Of a stretch of 41,035 nucleotides of DNA, positions 34,445-41,035 are shown piece by piece (within the stretch, counting starts at the first letter, position 1; every line of letters begins with the position of its first letter). Made by a program: the position numbers and the translations under genes. Source of the stretch: Colivicinus sp022776215 (GTDB lineage Bacteria; Bacillota_I; Bacilli_A; Erysipelotrichales; Erysipelotrichaceae); contig JALFIR010000008.1 of assembly GCA_022776215.1 (NCBI GenBank), forward strand, positions 1-41,035, in the 5' to 3' direction. The notes under the pieces are model-generated. The model was given only the letters and a program-made list of their open reading frames with translations, ran no database searches and was not told where the DNA came from.

Positions 34445-37400
34445 TTATTTAACAACTTCCCTATATGTCTCATCAATGATGCTATAAAGGTAACAATAAA
34501 CAGGCTTAGAAGATAGAGATTCTATATAAGTTCTATAACCATTTAATTGTTCATCATAATGTACATCATCAATTGTTTTAGTCTTATAATCAATGATCAC
34601 AATCTTGTCTTCGTATTCAAGTAACAAGTCTATAAAACCATGTTTACCATCATCCATGAATTCATATTCTTTAAAGATTTTAGCTTCTTTAATGTTTTCA
34701 AGTAGTGGTGAATCAATAAATGCTTTTATTTTGTTTATATATTTATTATCTACACTTGTATAATCAGGATTCTTAAAATCCAACATCTCAAGATAATAGT
34801 GGATCTTAGTACCAAGTTCCATTTTATCTAAAATATCTTTAGTAATTAAACCTGCTTGTTTAGAGAAATGTGAAGTAGTTACTTCTTGTGGTATAACTTC
34901 GATATTAGGTTTTAATATTAGCTTGTTTGATTTTGTAAGTGTTGTAAACAAATCCTTTTGGATTATATTCTCCTTAATCTCAGGAATATCTTTATTAATT
35001 ATAAAATCACTTAAATCATTCATAATATAAGTCAACATAGAAGAATAATTCTTAATAGAAGCCTTAGTAACATCATCTAAATTATTATCTATTGGTTCAA
35101 TCTTCTCATCAAAAGAATTGACAATAATCATCTTCTCTTTAGCTCTAGTTAGGGCAACATAAAACAGCCTAATCTTCTCACCAATATCCTCAAGATCATA
35201 ATTATATTTATAAAGCTCTTGAACAAAAGTATCCCTAAGACCCATATTATCTATAAACGTTGGCATGATAATACCGTGTTCCTTACTAAACAAGAAATCA
35301 CCTTTCTTATCTTGCTGATTAAAATCATAAGACAAACAAGGATAATAAACCACATTATACTCAAGTCCCTTAGACTTATGATAATTAGTGATTCTAACCG
35401 CATTCTCTACCTCACTACCAATCCTAAACTTAATATCATCCTCTCTATCAAACACATCAACAAGATAATCATTAAAATCTTTATAGGTATAACCTAGATT
35501 ATTTAAATTGTTCGCCAATTGGTACAAATAATCAATCTTTACATTAGAGGCATGAACATCCTTAATCTTAACTAACTTACTATAAACATCAAAAGACTCC
35601 ATAATCTCATCCAAGATATTTGAAATAGTCTTAGTATCGATGTTTGTTTTAATATCGTTTATTTTTATATAAGTTGGTGAAGTAAATATTTGATTATTGG
35701 TAATATTATTAAAAATATCCTCATCACTTGTCTCACACAAGAAACTTCTCTCTAAAGAGATATAAGCATGCTTATCATAATTCACCAACAACTTAAAAAT
35801 ACTTCTAATAACTGTCAACAAATCAGACTCAGACATCTTCTGTTCAGTCTCAATAAAAGTAGGAATATTGTTAGCAGTTAACACTTCCTTAAACACATCA
35901 AACTTACTAGACCTATCCATCAAAATAGTAATATCTCTATAGTCACATAGATGATCCTTTAGTTTGAAAGTATTAACCCTACTTTTAATATCATCCGCAA
36001 TAAGTTGAGCCTCTATATATGCACTGTCTATTCCCTTTTGCTTCTCATAAGACAAAATCTCACAAGCATACCTATCATCCTTTATATAAGATGAATTACC
36101 AGCTATTAGTTGATGACCCCTTGTATAATCAGCACCACCAACACTTGAGGACATCGTCCTATTAAAAAACAAATTAATATCCCTTAACACTTCAAACCTA
36201 CTTCTAAAGTTATTAGTCAAATCAATCTTCTTACCATTAATACCCTTAGAATAATTCTCATACTTAGTTCTAAAAATATCAGGATTTGCATATCTAAAAC
36301 GATAAATAGACTGCTTAATATCACCAACTACATAAACATTATTATTAGATATTTTGCTGATTAATAGCTCTTGAATATCACTAGTATCCTGATACTCATC
36401 AATCAATATTTCATAGAAATTATTCTTAATCGATTCTCTAATCTCATCATTTTTATCAACAACCTCAATAGCCAACTTAGCTATATCAATAAAATCATAG
36501 AAATTATTCTCTTTCTTATAAATATTAATTCTTCTATTTAATTCCTCGGCCAAATCTAATAAACAATTAACATAATCTTTATTTATAAGTACATCATTTA
36601 TAAGAGTTGACTTATCGTACTTAGTTAATTCATTGATTTCCTTTATTATGTCCTTAATCTTATCCTTTAATACTAAGGCATCCTCATCATACTCTTCCTT
36701 ATTCTTCTTCCTAACAGGAGCAATATTAGCTACATAAGAACGTATTTCTTCATAACTTGATAAATTATTAATACCCTGCCAATTGTTAAAGAATCTATTC
36801 AAATCATCAAGCTCACTTATTTTATTTAGTAATTCATCAACCTGCTTAAGCTTTTGAAACAACAATGAAGTATAACTATCAAGTTCATCATTTAAATGAG
36901 AAGCTGAAAAGAATAAATCATTATAAGTTTTAATAAAATTATCCCTATCATAAATAAGATCCAATTTCTTATTCAAACTCTTCACAAAACCCTTAACAAC
37001 ATCATCATCCTTAACACAATACTTAGAAATAATATCTTTGAATATATCATTTGAAACATATTGTTGTTCAAAGATTTCATCTAAAAACTTATCAGTAATC
37101 CCATTAATAATATTAGAATCAGCTATATCAATATCCTTGTCTACATTTAAAAGTTGATGATACTTCTTTACCAAGAATAAAGAATAGGCATCAAAGGTCA
37201 TAATATAAGCTGAATCAATTTTATTTAATTGTGCTTTCTTAAGATCAGGATCTAAAGAATTATCCTCTACTAAAAGTTTAATAACCCTCTGTTTCATCTC
37301 AGCAGCAGCCGCATTAGTAAAAGTTAAAACTAAAAGTCTATCTACATCGATATTATTAGCTAAATGATTAAAAACCCTCTGAGTTAAAACTTTAGTCTTA

Positions 37401-37486
37401 CCACTACCTGCCCCAGCTGAAATCATGGTGTTATATACAGGAGTAGTAATAGCTTCTAATTGCTCATCAGTATATCTAATCCCCAT
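34445..37486 (-). CDS. addA: ATP-dependent helicase/nuclease subunit A (AddA-type)
   Basis: A 1013-residue UvrD-like helicase with a C-terminal nuclease, somewhat shorter than the roughly 1200 residues of Bacillus AddA. Walker A AGAGSGKT is at 24-31, ILIDEYQDTSDIQ is motif II, YVVGDIKQSIYRFRYA motif III, and RITNYHKSKGLEYNVVYYP and LFYVALTRAKEKM are motifs V and VI. The RecB-type nuclease shows GFIDLLLEYEDKIVIIDYKTK near the C-terminus (D and D-Y-K). With AddB it processes double-strand breaks for RecA loading and destroys foreign linear DNA. Its start overlaps the addB end by 11 bases. Confidence 0.9.
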   Translation of the reverse strand: MGIRYTDEQLEAITTPVYNTMISAGAGSGKTKVLTQRVFNHLANNIDVDRLLVLTFTNAAAAEMKQRVIKLLVEDNSLDPDLKKAQLNKIDSAYIMTFDAYSLFLVKKYHQLLNVDKDIDIADSNIINGITDKFLDEIFEQQYVSNDIFKDIISKYCVKDDDVVKGFVKSLNKKLDLIYDRDNFIKTYNDLFFSASHLNDELDSYTSLLFQKLKQVDELLNKISELDDLNRFFNNWQGINNLSSYEEIRSYVANIAPVRKKNKEEYDEDALVLKDKIKDIIKEINELTKYDKSTLINDVLINKDYVNCLLDLAEELNRRINIYKKENNFYDFIDIAKLAIEVVDKNDEIRESIKNNFYEILIDEYQDTSDIQELLISKISNNNVYVVGDIKQSIYRFRYANPDIFRTKYENYSKGINGKKIDLTNNFRSRFEVLRDINLFFNRTMSSSVGGADYTRGHQLIAGNSSYIKDDRYACEILSYEKQKGIDSAYIEAQLIADDIKSRVNTFKLKDHLCDYRDITILMDRSSKFDVFKEVLTANNIPTFIETEQKMSESDLLTVIRSIFKLLVNYDKHAYISLERSFLCETSDEDIFNNITNNQIFTSPTYIKINDIKTNIDTKTISNILDEIMESFDVYSKLVKIKDVHASNVKIDYLYQLANNLNNLGYTYKDFNDYLVDVFDREDDIKFRIGSEVENAVRITNYHKSKGLEYNVVYYPCLSYDFNQQDKKGDFLFSKEHGIIMPTFIDNMGLRDTFVQELYKYNYDLEDIGEKIRLFYVALTRAKEKMIIVNSFDEKIEPIDNNLDDVTKASIKNYSSMLTYIMNDLSDFIINKDIPEIKENIIQKDLFTTLTKSNKLILKPNIEVIPQEVTTSHFSKQAGLITKDILDKMELGTKIHYYLEMLDFKNPDYTSVDNKYINKIKAFIDSPLLENIKEAKIFKEYEFMDDGKHGFIDLLLEYEDKIVIIDYKTKTIDDVHYDEQLNGYRTYIESLSSKPVYCYLYSIIDETYREVVK

Positions 37487-39692
37487 CTACTGCTTCCTCC
37501 TTTTTAGTTTCATAATAAGCATAATCCTTAATTCTCTTATAACAGATATCCTTATATCGACAATAAGTACATGAAACATTCTTATTATCAATTACCTTTG
37601 GATTAATACTAAAGTCATTATTTAGAATACTTGTTGATGCTTCTAGTATTTTATCCTCAACAAGCTTAATCATATCTTTCATATCTTGATCTGATATAAC
37701 CTTAGAATTCTTAGACAATTCACCATTTTTAGTAATAGCCAATTTAGAAACAACATTAGACTTGCCATCTAAATCTTCTAGAATATTAATCCTACTAATA
37801 TCACTTGAAGTGAAACCTGTTAACTTCATATCCTCGTTCTTTTGAGTCTCTATGTCTTTCTTTTCATCATAAACATACTTAGGTGCTACTAGATGTTGAA
37901 GATAGAAACCAATTATCTTAGAAGGATCTTCTTGTAGTAAGTATAAATATGAAGGTAATTGTAAATTAAGCCCAAACTCAAAATACTTATCTTCAATCTT
38001 TGTATTACCAGTCTTATAATCCACAATACATAGATTATCTTTACACTTAAGTATCTTGTCGATAAAACCTTTGAAGAAGATATTATCTCTTAACTTTAAC
38101 TTAATACGCTTTTCACATTCAACATCATCAAAATAAGATAATTCTTTTTGTTTAAGGATGATATTAAAATCTTCCCTAATCTCTTCCTTAATTTTCTTGT
38201 TAAAATACAATTCTTTAGCACTAGTAAAAGTAACCTGATTATCCCAAAGCTCATCAAAATCTTTAGTATTATCTAAGACCATTTCTTGTAAAACATTATG
38301 GGCAATAGTACCAATAGTATTAAAGAAAGTAATATCAGAGTCATCTGGTCTTAAGATATTGTCTAGGTAATACTTAAAGGCACATTCATAATAACTTTGC
38401 ATACTACTATAAGATAATTCAACTGTTTCCTTACCTACATTAAAGTTCTTATAACTATTATCATAATCACCATAATTATTTCTGTCGTATGTTGAATACA
38501 TCGAATCTAAATCATCATTATGCTCACCATACTTATCAAGATTATCCAACAGTTCACCATATCTATTCCTATTAGACTTATCACTATGTAAATATTTATT
38601 TGTATACGAAATATAATTCACATCACTAAACAACATTTGTCTTTCATACTTATTAAAAGGTGAATTCTTAGAATAAGACAAATAAAGATTCTTAATATTA
38701 GACAAGTTACAAATTAAATTCTCTTTAATAATTCTATTCTTATCATTAGTATCATCAATACCTAAAAGACGACACATCTCATTATCTAAGTATTCATTAT
38801 CTTTCTTATATGCTGGCACCTTATCATTGAAGCCTAAATAGAATACATAATCAGAGTCACTAAACAAATAATTATTTGAAACAACCTGGACTACATCCTT
38901 ATACTTCTTATTCAATTTAATATGTTTTAAATCTTCGACAATAAAGTCATAGGCTTCATTTAAGTCTAAGTATTTATTTAAGATATTAACTAAATCTTTA
39001 TTAGTTAATTCATTATAAATAGTCTCTCTACCTTTTAGCTTAATGTCCTCTAAGAACTTCTTAGCTGCTTCTGTTCCATATAAGCTATTATCACTTGGAT
39101 AATTTACTTTAAAGTCATAATAAGAATTATATCTTTTAAAATAATTCTCATATTCATTATCCGCAACAATATAGATATTATTGATGTCTATCCCATTTTC
39201 TAATAATTCAAAAATTGATTCATAAACATACTCAAGTTCTGATTCAATAGTATCAAACTCATAGATGTTATAGTGTTTATCTATGATAGTACCTTTAAGT
39301 ACTTTTGCATCATTTAATCTTATGTCTCCGTAACCATATACGATAGTATCTTTATTATGTTTGTTAAATAATGGATCTAATATCAATAAGTTTTTATCAA
39401 GTAGTTCCTTCTTAATCTTTACTAAATCATTTAACTTATTATTTGGATAATTCTTATCTTCAACAAAATATAAGCTCTCAATTATTTCCTTGGCATTATT
39501 TAGTGTATAGCCATAAGTATCCATCAAATACTTAACAGTATGATAATCATAATCAAAATAATATCTTTTCTTATATTCTTCTAAAGTCATAAAAGATATA
39601 TCAACAAGACTCTTATTATTAGCAAGTATCTTCTCTTTAATGTCACTAGGACATATCAACAACATATTATCCTTGATATCTATTTGATGCAT
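37476..39692 (-). CDS. addB: AddB-like subunit with Fe-S nuclease domain, short form
   Basis: A 738-residue protein, far shorter than the roughly 1160 residues of Bacillus AddB, and divergent at the N-terminus (no Walker A seen). The C-terminal nuclease is clear: FKGFIDKILKCKDNLCIVDY then KTGNTKIED. The four cysteines of the iron-sulfur staple fit YYECAFKYYLDNIL upstream of the nuclease and CTYCRYKDICYKR near the end. The gene overlaps both addA and the WYL gene, supporting partnership with AddA. Relatives with similarly reduced AddB occur in AT-rich Firmicutes, to my knowledge. Function as a second nuclease and Chi-recognition subunit is inferred from family. Confidence 0.8.
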   Translation of the reverse strand: MHQIDIKDNMLLICPSDIKEKILANNKSLVDISFMTLEEYKKRYYFDYDYHTVKYLMDTYGYTLNNAKEIIESLYFVEDKNYPNNKLNDLVKIKKELLDKNLLILDPLFNKHNKDTIVYGYGDIRLNDAKVLKGTIIDKHYNIYEFDTIESELEYVYESIFELLENGIDINNIYIVADNEYENYFKRYNSYYDFKVNYPSDNSLYGTEAAKKFLEDIKLKGRETIYNELTNKDLVNILNKYLDLNEAYDFIVEDLKHIKLNKKYKDVVQVVSNNYLFSDSDYVFYLGFNDKVPAYKKDNEYLDNEMCRLLGIDDTNDKNRIIKENLICNLSNIKNLYLSYSKNSPFNKYERQMLFSDVNYISYTNKYLHSDKSNRNRYGELLDNLDKYGEHNDDLDSMYSTYDRNNYGDYDNSYKNFNVGKETVELSYSSMQSYYECAFKYYLDNILRPDDSDITFFNTIGTIAHNVLQEMVLDNTKDFDELWDNQVTFTSAKELYFNKKIKEEIREDFNIILKQKELSYFDDVECEKRIKLKLRDNIFFKGFIDKILKCKDNLCIVDYKTGNTKIEDKYFEFGLNLQLPSYLYLLQEDPSKIIGFYLQHLVAPKYVYDEKKDIETQKNEDMKLTGFTSSDISRINILEDLDGKSNVVSKLAITKNGELSKNSKVISDQDMKDMIKLVEDKILEASTSILNNDFSINPKVIDNKNVSCTYCRYKDICYKRIKDYAYYETKKEEAVDGD

Positions 39693-40668
39693 CTAGTAGT
39701 ACCTTTCTAACCTCTTGCCTTAAAGATAGAGGTTCTAGTAATTCAACTGATTCAACATACTGAAGACAAAACTTCACGATGTCTTCCTTTCCACACTTGG
39801 TATAAACCGTAAAAGTTTCACCCTCATCTGCCAACATTACATCCTTACCAAAAGTATCAATGATGACATCCAAAGCCTTTTTATCACATCTTAGCGTAAC
39901 CCCTGTTTCATCACCACTAAACATGTAAATCTTATTGTTGGCATAAGTATAGGCATCAAGATTCTTAGGAAGTCTTAGATAGTATTCATCTACAAGTTCA
40001 ATATCTTTCATTCTATCTACTCTAAAATGAGATAAACTATCATGATTCTTACCCTTACCTACCATATAAACCCTATCCCCATTAACTACTAAGAAATATG
40101 GACTACGATAATAAGCATCATCTCTGGTATTGACTAGTTTCTTATTAATATCATAATGAGTATAGTTAAACTTAATTACTTTCTTCTCATTTATAGCTCT
40201 ACTTATTTGTTCGATATTTAGAAGAAATTGTTTATTATCCTTCTTCTTTTTATTAGGAAGATAAACATTCTTAAAATAATCATTTCGCTTATATCTACTT
40301 TGACAAGATAATAATTTATTAACTAAGTCTTTACTAGCTTTATCAGGTATAAAGTGTGATGCGTGTACTGCATTACATAATAAAAGAACTTCTGAATGTT
40401 GAAACAGACGATCTTTTAAGTAATAACCTATTTTATTTTCATTGTAGTCAGAAATGTCATAACCAAAGTTAATCAGCATTTCAATGTTACGATACAGTGT
40501 TCTTCTATCTATTGTTATATTATATAGTTTCTTTATTAAGTCAGTTATCTCGGTTCTTGTTAGTGGATGGTTCTCATCGCTGAACTCTTCTAACACTTTA
40601 TATACAGCAAGAATACTAGTCTTCTTTTCTTCCATATAATAACTCTTCTTGATATTTCTTTGATTCAA
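39667..40668 (-). CDS. WYL-domain transcriptional regulator
   Basis: A 333-residue regulator. The N-terminal winged helix (about 20-90) includes LTRTEITDLIKKLYNITIDR and RTLYRNIEMLINFGYDI. A WYL domain (about 155-225) has KVIKFNYTHYDINKKLV and YRSPYFLVVNGDRVYMVGK. A WCX-like C-terminal extension ends the protein (VTLRCDKKALDVIIDTFGKD). WYL domains sense nucleic acid or nucleotides and often control DNA-damage or defence genes. It overlaps chorismate mutase upstream by 53 bases and addB downstream by 26, so it lies within one transcript with addBA and may control it. Confidence 0.85.
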   Translation of the reverse strand: MNQRNIKKSYYMEEKKTSILAVYKVLEEFSDENHPLTRTEITDLIKKLYNITIDRRTLYRNIEMLINFGYDISDYNENKIGYYLKDRLFQHSEVLLLCNAVHASHFIPDKASKDLVNKLLSCQSRYKRNDYFKNVYLPNKKKKDNKQFLLNIEQISRAINEKKVIKFNYTHYDINKKLVNTRDDAYYRSPYFLVVNGDRVYMVGKGKNHDSLSHFRVDRMKDIELVDEYYLRLPKNLDAYTYANNKIYMFSGDETGVTLRCDKKALDVIIDTFGKDVMLADEGETFTVYTKCGKEDIVKFCLQYVESVELLEPLSLRQEVRKVLLDASNRYQG

Positions 40669-40912
40669 CTAACATAGCTTCCAAGAAATTTAAATAATAT
40701 TCCTTCATTTCTCCAGTATCCTTAGACAGTCTTTCTTTCATCGACTCTTCTCTTTTACTATCAAAAATAGGCATGTTATTTTCTTTCTTATATAAAGCAA
40801 CATTAGACACTACTTCCATTCTCTTTAAGAACAATTCCTTCATTTGATCATCAATCTCATTGATCATCTTACGACATTCCATTAAATCCATATTAAATAG
40901 TCGAGTAGGCAC
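40616..40912 (-). CDS. Chorismate mutase, AroQ type
   Basis: A 98-residue all-helical chorismate mutase: MECRKMINEIDDQMKELFLK with the conserved RxxIxxIDxxL-like start, KRMEVVSNVALYKKENNMPI and FDSKREESMKERLSK. The Arg and Lys of these helices bind chorismate, which is turned into prephenate for phenylalanine and tyrosine. I keep the GTG start at 40912, which lies six bases after AAAGGAG; ATG 40891 has no ribosome site. A hairpin (GTCGAGT/ACTCGAC) covers this GTG and could limit translation. It leads the transcript containing the WYL and add genes. Confidence 0.85.
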   Translation of the reverse strand: MPTRLFNMDLMECRKMINEIDDQMKELFLKRMEVVSNVALYKKENNMPIFDSKREESMKERLSKDTGEMKEYYLNFLEAMLVESKKYQEELLYGRKED

Positions 40913-40950
40913 TCGACACTCCTTTCTCTTTACTTTCTTTACTTTTATTT

Positions 40951-41035
40951 TGATTAGGTAATGTCGAGATTACCCCTCACGGAACCGTGCTTGCCATTTT
41001 CTAGCACACGGCTCTTCTAATATGTGAATATTTAA
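40951..41035 (-). mobile_element. 3' end of a group II intron (domains V and VI), cut by window edge
   Basis: On the minus strand, 41014-40982 folds like domain V: GAGCCGTG pairs with CACGGTTC, the upper stem TGCTA/TGGCA is closed by a GAAAA loop, and a two-base bulge (AG) interrupts the 3' strand. The AGC catalytic triad is present. Domain VI follows: GGTAAT-CTCGAC-ATTACC (40974-40957), then TAATC, where a bulged A may be the branch point. The intron 3' end is near 40951. The rest, including any reverse transcriptase, would lie to the right of the window. Confidence 0.75.

Overview
The window reads as a chromosomal segment of a low-GC Gram-positive bacterium. The coding is very AT-rich, ribosome binding sites are strong AGGAG types, AddAB replaces RecBCD, PTS operons are controlled by PRD and RpiR regulators, and a DUF6110/P1-type ATPase pair is present. 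A gut member of the Erysipelotrichia or a nearby Bacillota class is my best guess; this is inference from gene content, not a placement.

Left part (1-8080): a decaying accessory zone. It holds an intact DUF6110 gene followed by a metal-type P-ATPase carrying three separate lesions, a DUF1003 membrane protein, an AlbA_2/ATPase-fold regulator under a 43-bp-period operator array, a Crp/Fnr regulator with a large inverted repeat in its promoter, an intact Phd/PIN toxin-antitoxin pair, a broken XRE-HD gene, an orphan broken RelB/DinJ antitoxin tail, and about 1 kb of gene-poor DNA with consecutive hairpins.

Middle part (8080-20300): two sugar PTS operons on the minus strand. The first is a PRD activator, ascorbate-type IIA, IIB and IIC, and a SIS-domain isomerase. 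The second is fructose-type IIA, IIB and IIC followed by a class II aldolase, an iron-dependent alcohol dehydrogenase and an IlvD/Edd-family dehydratase, with a divergent RpiR regulator. The second looks like a self-contained route for a sugar or sugar-acid derivative that does not match a textbook pathway. Two intergenic regions, near 13.3 kb and 20.7 kb, carry the same unusual repeat architecture with different core letters.

Right part (20600-34450): a minus-strand type I restriction island. From promoter to end: a methylase-specificity fusion with an altered catalytic motif, an unknown 174-aa protein, hsdM, an unknown CxC/CxxC protein, hsdS, a third target-recognition module, hsdR, a DUF262/HNH GmrSD-like protein and a second AlbA_2 protein. 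The hsdS locus carries a tetranucleotide tract of 10.5 units that puts the third module out of frame by exactly one unit, and an in-frame 12-bp repeat encoding SAEL x3 in its central spacer. The leading promoter has a consensus -35 and is bracketed by two near-identical 16-bp palindromes, next to a RhuM gene remnant.

Right end (34445-41035): housekeeping repair and aromatic genes on the minus strand (chorismate mutase, WYL regulator, addB, addA, all overlapping), entered just downstream of what looks like the 3' end (domains V and VI) of a group II intron that runs out of the window.
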